Below the pieces are notes generated by a model that had not been told where the DNA came from, made no database searches, and saw only the letters and a list, made by a program, of their open reading frames with translations. From contig NHNW01000019.1 of assembly GCA_002786025.1 (NCBI GenBank), forward strand, positions 372,001-436,000: a stretch of DNA of 64,000 nucleotides, read 5' to 3'. The stretch is from Zasmidium citrigriseum. Its lineage: Eukaryota; Ascomycota; Dothideomycetes; Mycosphaerellales; Mycosphaerellaceae. A program made the translations under genes and the position numbers. The first letter of the stretch is position 1. Each line of letters begins with the position of its first letter. Below, piece after piece: positions 21,801 through 32,310 of the stretch.

Positions 21801-24214
21801 TAGTTCGGATTGAGACCAAGATTTTGCACGTCTTTGTCGTCGCCAGCACCATCTTCTTCCAGCTCGCGATCAAAGCTGTCGTCCGTTGTCATTGTGAAGC
21901 GCTTTTCGTCTTGTGGATAGGGGTTTGTTTGGTAGGAGTCTCTGTTTGTTGCTCCGTCCATTGAGTCGCGGTAGCGATCATTGACCAGATGCTGGCGTTC
22001 CCACCACTCATCCGCACTCTCGCCACTTGGAGTTTGGGCACCATCTCTGGCAAACGGAGGCGCTGGCTGCTCAAGTGGCGTCTCAAACTCCTCCTCACCA
22101 ATGTTCTGCGAATGCTTGCGAGACTCCGCAAGCTTGGTCGTTGGCGACGATTCGGCAGATCGAAGTGAGGCCTGCGAGTTACGGCTGCTGCGCAGACGTC
22201 CAGCTGAAGACCGCGACGCCGCGCTATGTGGCCGCAGACCTTGAGGAATGAGAGGCTCGTCCTCAAAGTTCCTCCTCAAGCTCGAGACGCTCTGTACAGG
22301 GCTACTGATCTTGCGTTGGGGAGTACTCTCACCATATCCGTCCGCATCGACGTGATTCCGATTCGCCGCCATTGCACCACCAAGCCCTGCTGCAGTAAGG
22401 GCAGCCAGACGTGTCTTGTTCGTGATGCCACCATTTGCGCTCCTTGGACTTCGCGGACTCTCAATTGATTGATTCGTCAAGCTCATCCCAAGATTCTGCG
22501 CAACTGGAGTTCTCGTCGGCGTGCGTGAGGATGCAGGTGATGCCGAAGCGTCAATCGATCCTCGTGGTACTTCTCGGATAGGAGTTTCAGATCCCGTAGA
22601 TTGTTGCTTATCTGTGCCCTGAGACAACAGACTCTCCCGAGTGACTTCAGAATCATTGATCCCGCTTGCCAGGGGCATTGGTGGAATGGCCTCTTTGGTG
22701 TACGTCTCCTCGGTCGTCTCATTGATGCTCGCGGATCGGCTGCGACTGCTCCGAGACTTGCTGCGCTTCTTGCGCCGGTGGTGAATGTCTCCGTGCGAAT
22801 CGTGATGCTTCAGAGCGGCTGCAGTCAAAGCACCTCCAGCAAGGCCAGCAGCAGCGGCTCCTCGAAGTCCGCTGTTACTGCTTCTGCTCGACTTGTGTCT
22901 GATCCTCTCTTCGATATCGTCGTAGCTGCCCTCTCGAGAATGTCGACCTGACGAACGTCTGCTAGACGGTCGCTCAGAATACTCGCGGCTAGACTTGCGT
23001 TGCTTCACCCTCTCGGAATCTCCTCTTGAGAGAACAGTGCCTGGATCATCTCCATCGCGGTTGAGCACGACCTTTGGCTTGGAAGAGATGTTGGGCGTGC
23101 TCGAGGACTTGCTGACTCGTCTCTCCAATCCATCACGATCCACCAATGGAACAGAATCTCGTCCACTCTCGGAGAACTTGCGCAGCTTGCGATCCACCTT
23201 CTGATCCTCCTTGATGGCATTGATTTCTGGGAGAATCATGCGCTTGATGGTGTTCTCGACCATTTCGAGGAGCTTTGGGTTGTTGGTCATTCGCGAGGCC
23301 TGTGAACTGCCAGATTGATAGGATCTCTGGCTTGGAGCCAGGTTGGATGAAAGTAGGCTCGATTCGGCGCCGCTCACGGTGTCTTCCTCCCCACGCTGTG
23401 ATCTCGAAGATCGTCTCCTCCGCTCGCGTGAGTGACCCTCATATTCGTAGCCTTTGCTGGTACTTCGCTCGCGACTTGATCGGCTCGATTTCCGCGGCTT
23501 GGAGCTCGATTTCGTCTGCAGATATTCGGTCGGGGTAGGCGCATCATCTTCCTCGTCATGGCCCCTCATACGGGTACGATCGATATCGGCGGACTTCGCG
23601 CCCTCGAGCAAGCTGTCCGGAGGCATTGAGGAAACGTTGGACTCCACCGGGGCATACATGAGTCCGCGAGAAGAGCGCTTGTTCGAGACGTCGCTTCCGT
23701 TTAGAACTTCAATCTCAACAGGTGGCCTGGCAGAAACGTTGCTTTCGGAAGAATGGCTAACCTCAGTCGCCTCGTGCGGCGCAAGGCCCGTCTCGACGTT
23801 CTTGCTGCTGTTGCCCAGCGAGATGCGGCGCGTGTACGACGGCTTACGGTCTGTGCCTATGCCCGTGATCTGTATGGCCTCATTCCCTCCTCGACTCTGC
23901 TTCTTCGCACTAGGCGTAACCTTGACTCTGACACTGGGTCTCGTCCGACTCTTGTCGCCCGTCTTGGACGCCTCGAAATACTCAATCAACAAACTCGTCT
24001 GACTCTTAGACCGTCCGTGGTGCCCCTCCCCGTTCTTGTTGGAAGTGACTTTCCCTGTCGAGATGGTGATCGGGCTGCCGTCTTCCGGGATCGAGTAGGA
24101 GGTCTTGTCGGTGCGGGCGGTGACGTTGGTCGCGAGCTCGGTCTCGGTGGCGGAGGCCTCGTCCATAGACTCCGTGGGAGCGGGAAGTGGTGGACGGCGA
24201 GAGTCCAGGCCCAT
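18836..24214 (-). CDS. Very large, mostly disordered protein with a coiled-coil region
   Basis: One open frame of 1792 codons. A likely intron at 19025-19114 (90 bp, GTAAGT...TTACACAG) is a multiple of three without a stop. Splicing joins ...TDSGH to ISPEPQ and gives 1762 residues. A nearer acceptor would make a 45-bp intron instead. Most of the protein is Ser/Arg/Glu/Pro-rich and predicted disordered. There are two short Ala/Gly-rich helices (AAAAGLAGGALTAAALKHH near 450 and LAALTAAGLGGAMAANRNH near 605), a helical coiled-coil segment around 1100-1165 (MDHLTVRDAQRNARDTEIL...) and a basic patch KRKGVLKRALKGLTGGKS followed by another short helix. I do not recognise a named family. The style suits a cortical or septal scaffold protein, but that is only a guess. 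Confidence 0.7.
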   Translation of the reverse strand: MGLDSRRPPLPAPTESMDEASATETELATNVTARTDKTSYSIPEDGSPITISTGKVTSNKNGEGHHGRSKSQTSLLIEYFEASKTGDKSRTRPSVRVKVTPSAKKQSRGGNEAIQITGIGTDRKPSYTRRISLGNSSKNVETGLAPHEATEVSHSSESNVSARPPVEIEVLNGSDVSNKRSSRGLMYAPVESNVSSMPPDSLLEGAKSADIDRTRMRGHDEEDDAPTPTEYLQTKSSSKPRKSSRSSRERSTSKGYEYEGHSRERRRRSSRSQRGEEDTVSGAESSLLSSNLAPSQRSYQSGSSQASRMTNNPKLLEMVENTIKRMILPEINAIKEDQKVDRKLRKFSESGRDSVPLVDRDGLERRVSKSSSTPNISSKPKVVLNRDGDDPGTVLSRGDSERVKQRKSSREYSERPSSRRSSGRHSREGSYDDIEERIRHKSSRSSNSGLRGAAAAGLAGGALTAAALKHHDSHGDIHHRRKKRSKSRSSRSRSASINETTEETYTKEAIPPMPLASGINDSEVTRESLLSQGTDKQQSTGSETPIREVPRGSIDASASPASSRTPTRTPVAQNLGMSLTNQSIESPRSPRSANGGITNKTRLAALTAAGLGGAMAANRNHVDADGYGESTPQRKISSPVQSVSSLRRNFEDEPLIPQGLRPHSAASRSSAGRLRSSRNSQASLRSAESSPTTKLAESRKHSQNIGEEEFETPLEQPAPPFARDGAQTPSGESADEWWERQHLVNDRYRDSMDGATNRDSYQTNPYPQDEKRFTMTTDDSFDRELEEDGAGDDKDVQNLGLNPNYIHTPVAVESAVASLMEPSTMSSTMLSSNDSPAKANGTYSDRMAEQLRSMGKDAPPMYEGSSVSQTMPSSARWAAIRGHARNLSESTENVGVSPSKSPRHEASVEQPKMGASGLPMADDPMPEIGHFDDSKSDLTTNPSIIQGPLGGDVTGKDTWPYTPDPHQEAQAQYHGTQSMKSADAKDGLLAAAALANSARQPTVEDERNRDLDLSREATPVGSPAAFRDEGYVTDARTRSAGAITPKPEQQRYGSKDLEEYARAMDAQDLGDDPFTGDVKHTRHFSGNSHGMDSPLYDSATGKGMDRIESKDIVALMDHLTVRDAQRNARDTEILVTLVRSAAEMRQSFDEMKKIIVEQDKIIMSNMERSSEQTAQRVLNSPRSQPMASSRIARRPAESEEDIQTKRKGVLKRALKGLTGGKSTKDLGKIEDMLMQILDNVEDLKMQQVGGPRPMGRSMTNDSLDSYEKLRNAPDSGYEPEGQAGTSSTPSQSGHFNVPPREKHQFHSGYDGRRGSEHRVSTVLEDDEDELEPHETHVLNHQFENNERMLTPTQETHRTRGLSPTNTPPQHGATYNNTPDKQRKHKSNSSSLFGVPKISRWSRTTASSAAPDPATLDSPQQARYQRPSSESSRSRSTLDQYDDDDYSLREDDRLRSTQSLAKDQAKAAQDETRSMRSQGSRLTRTPSPLIPSEASGQDQDDMYDDDLRVPSPIQEDDEAYLDDPKYHAHRNSILLQHPQPRQGATPRHQNNLETQAHTFDDVTGTNSDLSQRTVSDFDPAIWGSSGTAGLARHRLTQQVEPISPVSMASPSGYQGTRAGGYDDGPLVPQAKPAVPPKIRYDDPEDDDDWDEPQFSNSGFSKCGSGGGSGGGGGYYSSPYGSGHLLEPIEEVRYSLETDSGHVSSARDSWLTVVTRQFEAFSELVTDARITQISPEPQVAKAVPARKITGPRPMGSRNASSQQPKVVETTNTGTVRRKPVPGQGTKNLDGCKTS

Positions 24215-26177
24215 CGTAGTGAAGATGTCAGTTGGAGGGCCGCATTACTTGCGAGAGTGGGGCGCCTGGCGCGGTGCCTGACTGCAAACGGGGGCCGCTC
24301 GTTTGAGGATTTGACGTGTGGCGAGGCGAGTTGAGATTGGCGGGAGGGTACAGAGTGTCTTGGGGGTGAAGTCGTACAAGACACAAGGATGCCGGCTGCG
24401 GCCAATCGTTCGGTGTTGAGGGCTGCACGGCCGTCGGACGTGGCTGCGCAGCGGAAGCACGAGTCCGTCGTCGTCGTCCTGCAGAGCAATAGTAGTGAAT
24501 ATGAATATTCGAGCAGGCGCAAGTGGTGATGTCGGCGATATCTCAGAGAATCGCTCGCGGCCGTCGGTGCCAGCGCACAACACAGGATATGCGGAGAGAG
24601 GCGCTAGTATTTGGGGAAGCAGAGGGCCAGTCCAGTGTGCAACAACGCCTACGCCGCCACGGTACAACGAAGGATGGGCGCAACGCTCGTGCAAACAGCA
24701 ACAGTCGACGACAGCAATGAAAGGCGACTTGGAAATGTGATGCCGGCGAGGAGAGTGTGGGAAAGCGGGTTTCCAACAAGTCGCTCCTGCCTCCCGCCAC
24801 ATTTAAACTTTCGCGCCTGTCGTCGTGGACGACAGCATATCCCTGCTGCACCAAAACAACCCTGTTGCGATCGCCGCACGGCCGCTTTGATGTCAGAAAA
24901 TAGAGACTCTATCAAAAGCATTCGAAGTGCAGTCTTCTTCTCGCATTGAACGAATGTCCCCGCCATCATCATTCCCGTTACTAGTCGGCACGCGACTCCA
25001 TGGCTCTTTCCCGGCGGGACTGACAGTTGCATATGAAAAGGCAGGAGCCAGACCCAGCAACTCAGGCTGCAGGCCCGTTGGCAGGAACGACCAAACCACC
25101 AAACCACACCACCGCCAGCAAAGACGCAATCCAGCCCAACATGCACTAGATCAGATCACAAAATACATGTACACCTTCTTTGCAGCAACATCAACTCTCT
25201 CCTAATCGCTGCATCGAGCATCAAACGCCGTCGCCTACCTGCATGCATATCCGCTCTTCCAAGCTCCCAGCCTCCGACTCCGACCAATCCAACACACGCA
25301 TCCACCTCCGGCCGGCCTCAGGCTCACTGCACAACAACCCACTTGCCTGTCAAACAGCAGTTCGCCAGGCCTGTCCTCTGCGCTCTACTCGTGCCACCTC
25401 ATCGCATCTCTTTCACACCGCAGCCCCCAATCCCACTTCCCATTGGTCGCTCCTTCCTTCACCGGTTCTGCAGCCTCTACAACCCTGTCCTTCCACACCA
25501 CATCAGCCCTTTACGATTGGACAAAGGATCCAACGCTTCAGCGTGGGAAACGTGGCTGGCAGGCGGTCCACGGTTCGGTCGCCATCGTTGCATGGATTCT
25601 TTGTATCTGTGGTGCCTGTAACAGCCCGAACCGTAAGACGAAACGTAGCCGGACCCAGAGCCGTGTGCCGGCCGCTCTACTCCGTCGTGCTATAGGTGGA
25701 TACATGTATTCTTTGACCTCACTATCTCTTCCACACGCTGTCGCGCAATGGCACTGAGAGAGTTGAAAGGCTGGCATCTCGAAGGAGAAATAGCTTCATC
25801 GACAAGGATGCCATGAATACTTCCCACGCACCGAATGCATGCTTGACGACATTTCACACACGCCCCCCTTCGGAGTCCGTGAACCTACTCGCCTCTTATA
25901 TACCAATATATAGCCCGTCACGCCCACGAGATAGAACATTTCTCGAAGAAACTTGGAATTGTTGAACGAGGCAAGGAGATCCAAGTTTCATTTTCATTTT
26001 TTGCTTTCGTTTCGGTTCTTCTGGACAATCCGGATGAGTTCTGCTCCTCTATCCAGACACTCCCTAATTCGAGCCAAATAGCCCTCCACGACAGAAAAAC
26101 AAGGAAAACATCTTCCTTCTACTTTGTCGTCACATCCACATGCACCGACCGTCTCCCATATCACATCACCTGCAGCT
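24215..26177. other. 2-kb intergenic region
   Basis: This is the promoter and 5' UTR side of the large disordered-protein gene and the 3' flank of the MAP kinase gene. It has only short overlapping frames. I see nothing else I can support. Confidence 0.5.
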
Positions 26178-27566
<1,389 letters not shown>

Positions 27567-28358
27567 GGCTGTGTGGTGTGGACTGGCGAAACGAGGGTGG
27601 TAATATTCAGATTCTTCTCTTGCTTTCCACGAGTGGGTTCGAGAGGCCGTCGGCCAGATTCTACGCAAACAAGATCGAGTCGAGGTTTACGCGCGCAGAC
27701 GTGGTAAGGTAGCTTTGCTTTCAGGCGCTCGAGAATTGTGGAACAGTCAGTCGACCCCGCTTCGAGATGAACAAGGCAGCGGTTTGGAGTGGGCACAGTA
27801 ACAGCGCTGGACAACAACGAGCGAAGAGAACAACACAGCGTCTCGCTGGCAAGGAAAGTTATAGAAAGCGATAGCAGCGTCGTGTCAGCTGGTTGAATGA
27901 GACGGCTAGGACTCGCCCAGCGCAGGGCATAAGCACGGGAGTTCACCGCCCGATTCACACCTATACGCGCCGGCAATGGAGCAACACGATGCGGTCAGAG
28001 GGCCATTGAAGGCGGTGCCCGTCAAGTATTCATGCTGCACAGTACGGACGAGACTGCGAGCACAACGTTATACCACCGTCACCACCACGACTCCAACATG
28101 TTCACTTTCCCACGGTTGTCATCAGATGTCAGTCAGGGCGGCAAGCCTCGGTCGAGGCTCCCACGTTCGAGATGGAGCTGGGGCTGCTCCTCTCGCTCTC
28201 GTTCACAGGGTCCTCCACGGGCGTTGACGATGGGTGAAGGCTAGCAACGTGAGAAGCGACAGGTGATATACCTCGGCCACTTCCCTCTCCTTCATATACC
28301 TTTCATCTCCCTCCTCTCCTCGCGCAGGACGTGATAAACCCTCTAATAAACAGACAAA
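27567..28358. other. Divergent promoter region, SLT2 / aldehyde dehydrogenase
   Basis: 792 bp between two divergent start codons. The leader just before 28359 is CT-rich (28270-28330), as in many fungal housekeeping promoters. No gene is supported. Confidence 0.5.
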
Positions 28359-29924
28359 ATGGCCAACCTCGCATACACGCCCGTCGAGAACGTGCCCATC
28401 GCGCACAACACTGTGTACAACAAGTTCCACACCAACGAAACCCGCAAGCCGCATTTCCGTCTGCGCCAGCTCCAGAAGTTCTACTGGGGCCTGAAAGATG
28501 AAGAGCCGGCGTTGATGGAGGCTTGCAAGCTGGACTTGGGCAAGAGCGCTTACGAGACATACCTGACCGAGGTGGGATGGGTGTTGAACGACATCCTGTT
28601 CATGATCAAGAACTTGAAGAGATTCATGAAGGATGAGAAGGCCGAGGATACCAGCTTGATGAACATGGCCATGTCGCCCAAGATCCGAAAGGATCCTATG
28701 GGAGCGGTCCTCATCATTGGAGCGTACAACTTCCCCATCCAGCTCACATTGGGTCCTCTCGTTGGTGCCATTGCAGCTGGATGTACGGCCGTCATCAAGC
28801 CTTCAGAGAATGCTCCCCATGCAGCGAAGATTATGGAGAAGATCATCAAGAACTCCCTCGATTCCAACGCATACCAGGTCGTCCAGGGCGGCGTCCCAGA
28901 GACAACAGCCCTCCTCGACTGCAAATGGGACCTAGTCTTCTACACCGGTAGCGCCAACGTCGGCAAGATCATCGCAAAGAAGGCCGCCGAGACCCTCACG
29001 CCCGTCGTCCTCGAACTCGGCGGCAAGAACCCAGCCATCATCACCAAGCACGCCGACCCGCGCCTCGCCGCCCGCCGTCTCCTCTGGGCCAAACTGATGA
29101 ACGTCGGCCAAGTCTGCGTCAGCCAAAACTACATCCTCGTGGACAAAGAGATCCTCCCAGCCTTCCTCCAACAACTCGAAATCGCCTTCAAAGAATTCCA
29201 ACCCAAAGGCGCCGAATCCGCCGAAGACTACGGCAAAGTCATCAACGAGCGCCAATGGCTCCGTCTCAAAGAAATGCTCGACAGCACCAACGGCAAAATC
29301 CTCATGGGCGGCAACACGAACAAATCGAAACTCTTCTTCGAGCCCACCGTCGTGCAGGTCTCCAGCCCAGAAGACTCTCTCCTCAAAGACGAATCTTTCG
29401 GCCCCTTGATCCCCATCCTCCCCGTCAACAACCTCGACGAAGCCGTCCGCATCGCCAACAAAGTCGACCCAACTCCTCTAGGCCTCTACCCCTTCGGCAA
29501 GAAAGAAGAAACCGCCAAAATTCTCTCCATGACCCGTTCAGGAGGCGCCTCGATCAACGACGGCTTCTTCCACGCCTCCATCCCTACCCTCGAATTCGGA
29601 GGTGTAGGAAACTCCGGACAGGGCGCTTACCGCGGGAAAGCCTCGTTCGACTGCTTCACGCACCGCCGTGCTGTCACTGAGACGCCATCCTGGGTCGAGG
29701 GGCTGCTCTCTATCCGTTACCCGCCTTACACGAATGACAAGCTGAAGAAGTTCCGATCTATGAACGACCAGAAGCCGAATTTCGATCGGAATGGCAAGCC
29801 TACCGGAGGGCTTTTGTGGTGGGTGTTGGGATTGGGAGGCAAGAGTGCAGCGGGCGCGGGAAGTCGGTGGGTGCTCGTGGCTGCGATTGCATTCGCGGTC
29901 AGACACTATCGGGCGAACTTGTAA
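28359..29924 (+). CDS. Fatty aldehyde dehydrogenase, ALDH3/Hfd1-like, tail-anchored
   Basis: Intronless, 521 residues, start context ACAAAATGGCC. The aldehyde dehydrogenase fold is complete: cofactor site IIGAYNFPIQLTLGP, YTGSANVGK, general-base Glu219 in LELGGKNPA and nucleophile Cys253 in NVGQVCVSQNY, with ESFGPLIPILP and EFGGVGNSGQGAYRG near the end. The short N-terminus and PFGKKEETAKIL region match class 3 enzymes, which oxidise long-chain aldehydes such as hexadecenal from sphingolipid breakdown. The C-terminus (WVLVAAIAFAVRHYRANL) is a hydrophobic tail with a basic end. It predicts a tail anchor in ER, peroxisomal, lipid-droplet or mitochondrial outer membrane, as in Hfd1 and ALDH3A2. 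Confidence 0.93.
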   Translation: MANLAYTPVENVPIAHNTVYNKFHTNETRKPHFRLRQLQKFYWGLKDEEPALMEACKLDLGKSAYETYLTEVGWVLNDILFMIKNLKRFMKDEKAEDTSLMNMAMSPKIRKDPMGAVLIIGAYNFPIQLTLGPLVGAIAAGCTAVIKPSENAPHAAKIMEKIIKNSLDSNAYQVVQGGVPETTALLDCKWDLVFYTGSANVGKIIAKKAAETLTPVVLELGGKNPAIITKHADPRLAARRLLWAKLMNVGQVCVSQNYILVDKEILPAFLQQLEIAFKEFQPKGAESAEDYGKVINERQWLRLKEMLDSTNGKILMGGNTNKSKLFFEPTVVQVSSPEDSLLKDESFGPLIPILPVNNLDEAVRIANKVDPTPLGLYPFGKKEETAKILSMTRSGGASINDGFFHASIPTLEFGGVGNSGQGAYRGKASFDCFTHRRAVTETPSWVEGLLSIRYPPYTNDKLKKFRSMNDQKPNFDRNGKPTGGLLWWVLGLGGKSAAGAGSRWVLVAAIAFAVRHYRANL

Positions 29925-30218
29925 CTGAGTCTTGTAAATAGGAATGACGACAGAGTCAAGGCCAAGTTGTAATTTCAATTGTATGATGAGGATAGAGATG
30001 GTTTTGGTACAGCCTTTTCCCTGTGTCAATGCTTGGTCCGCTTCACCTGTGAGTATTTTGGATACCATTAAAGATTTTAATATGGACGAGAAAGAGATGA
30101 GGATTCATTTGAAGAAGATCAGGATCGTATTGAAGGACTACAACTTAGGTCACGAATTCAGGGGCAACGCCAACCACAGAGACATCTACCCCAGCAACTC
30201 ACTCATTCACCAACCCAC

Positions 30219-31692
30219 TTACTCCTTCTTCGTCGCCTGCAAATCCACCTTCTGCACAAACCCAAACCTCCTCATCCCCTGATCGAAAATCGCATACATA
30301 CTCTTCAACACACTCCCGCCATAAATACTGAACCCCAAACTACCCCTGGACTGGAACCCTCCAAACGTGAACCCATTGCCCAGATCCGCGAACCCGATAT
30401 CGTCTGGATCAATCGTACACACCGCGTCGCCGATCCAGAGCTGGAAGACAGGGAGCTTGTCACGGGGTGTGGAGCTGGGGAAGACATAGCCGCCTTGAGA
30501 GGCGTCGTACTTGGAATCTGGGATTGCGTCGTAGAGGGCTTTGCAGAGGGTGTCGTCGATCATGGCGAGGGTGGTGCCGGTGTCCATGATGGCGGTTTGG
30601 TTGGGGAGGGGAACTTCTTTGCCGGCGATGGAGGCTTTTTCGGACTGGAAAGAAGGGGTCAGTGAGGCTTGGGAGAAAGGAGATGGAGGTGTGGTACCTT
30701 GACTTCCCAGAAGCCCTTTGCTGTGTTGATTGGTGTGTAGTTGATTTGACCGCCGGCGACGAGGGCCTATTGGATCAGTCAGTCTTGCCTGCCATGTCGT
30801 TCACGACGATACTTACCTCGTCGATGTAGCCAAAGGTATAGCAAGGAGGCACGTTGTCAATGCGGTTGGTGAGGTAGGCAGTGAAGAGCTGAGAGTCCTT
30901 CTGGATATCGCCCTGCATCATCATATTCTCGACTGGAGTATGAACAGGCGTCGGCTTCACAGTGTTGATGCTGCCAAAGGCAAGGCCGCAAAGGCCGTCA
31001 CCCTGGCTCTTGATGAAGGAGTCAGAAACATTCTCCGCGAGCTCGACGGCCTGTCCCTCAACAGAGAGACCTCCAATCTTGACCGTATCGACACCGACAC
31101 ATCCCTTGGCCGTGGATCCGTCACCGTACTGAATCTGCTAGCCTTCACTTGGGTGATTCTGCCAGGTGCTGGACTTGGAAGGATCGAAGATTTGGTGGCC
31201 CGCGTCGGTGCTCTGCTTGATGGTGTCCTTGGAGAGCTTGGTTGAGTACACCCACAGGTCTGATGAGCCGGTGTCGAAGTTGAGACTCATCGTCTGGGCT
31301 GGCGTGCCGATGTCGACTGGTGCGAGGTACTCCGAGTCGTTTTGGATGTCTTCGGCTGCTACCTCACCGGGCTTGCCTGACGAGTCCTTCTTGCGAAGAC
31401 GACTGACGGTGTGCTTGTCGGGTTCGTGGGTGCTGATGTGCATCTTGTTCAGGAGCTTGTGTGCCTTTGAGACATCTTCAACCACATCGTGGACAATGGT
31501 GAAGGGCATGTCAAGGGTCGGTGTGATCTCATCTAAGGAACGTAAGTGAGAGGTGCGAAACGTCGAGGTGAGGGATTGAGAGTTACACTTCCGCATGAGA
31601 CTTCCAATGTCCTTGGATCCATGGCGGACATACTTTGGGTTCTTCACGAGCTTGATCTGCTTCTTCTCTTGGACATGGGCATGGGCGGCCAT
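30219..31692 (-). pseudogene. Pepsin-like aspartic protease with one in-frame TAG
   Basis: Exons, complement(join(30219..30644,30698..30766,30817..31532,31587..31692)), span 438 codons. All introns are 50-54 bp with clean GT...AG ends and all phases agree. The fold is complete: propeptide-like N-terminus, first catalytic Asp122 in FDTGSSDLW, QYGDGS flap region, second Asp318 in MDTGTTLAMID, and a C-terminal half with LGFSIYGG. The one defect is TAG at 31138-31140 (codon 167), just before QIQYGDGS, where relatives have Trp (TGG in one step). No GT/AG pair can remove it while keeping the frame. No signal peptide is visible at the chosen ATG, so a further 5' exon or an intracellular enzyme is possible. 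It is either a recent null allele, a sequence error or a readthrough gene. Confidence 0.75.
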
Positions 31693-32310
31693 GTTCTTGG
31701 CGTACGTGCTGGGTAAGTGATGCCGCTGCTGGTAGGCGGTCTTGATGTCTTCGAGCCCCGTTTTGGATGATGTGAATGTGGATACAAAGGTGAATAGGTC
31801 AGGGAAGCTGTGCTGTAGGCTGATTGAAGATGCCGATGTCGATATGCTCGAAGGTTGTGGAGAGGTGAAAGGTTCGGAGTAGACGGGAACCAACAAGTCT
31901 ACATGGCAGCTGGTCTCTTTGGACCAGTTCTGCAGGTGCGGCCTCGCAAGATGAGCAAGAGGGGCCGGGTGACGAGAGAAGGGGCGGGGGAGGAAGCTGC
32001 GAAGACATCTGAGCGGAAGGCGCAGATTGCGGAGGTCGTAGTCACAGAGAGAGCAGAAATGCTCTCTTCCTTTGCACAATGCTAAGCTAAGTATCAGCTA
32101 ACCTATGATACAAGGGCACGGTGACCCTTCGCATGGTGTCGCTTTCGTATGTACACAAACGCTCTCGTGGTATAATCTGCGCCGAAGTCCGATGCAATCC
32201 TGCCTCCTGCTTGGACAGCCTGAAGCTATCCAGCACTGCGATGAACGCCAATGGACTCGTCATCTTTCCGAACGCCTTCGCATTGGAAGCAGCAACTTCG
32301 ATATACGCAA
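31693..32310. other. Intergenic, upstream of the aspartic protease gene
   Basis: The minus-strand frame of the protease stays open upstream to an ATG at 32079, but that stretch (Pro/Ser/Leu-rich, no propeptide-like order) looks like UTR rather than coding sequence. A small signal-peptide exon could lie here, but I could not find one. Confidence 0.4.

Noticed and set aside
23986..24802. Several 100-185-codon minus-strand frames upstream of the large disordered-protein gene
   Set aside because: They overlap each other in different frames, have random-like composition and lie in the probable 5' UTR and promoter.
27567..27668. In-frame upstream ATG extending SLT2 by 34 residues
   Set aside because: The Slt2 family begins at the MGDP... 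methionine. The extension lacks kinase-family character and is best read as 5' UTR.
31138..31200. A short intron that would remove the TAG in the aspartic protease
   Set aside because: Candidate GT/AG pairs give introns of 11-46 bp. The longest shifts the frame so that QYGDGS is lost.
31693..32079. N-terminal extension of the aspartic protease frame to the ATG at 32079
   Set aside because: The extension is Pro/Ser/Leu-rich, has no signal peptide and does not resemble a propeptide. The ATG at 31692 gives a normal propeptide start.
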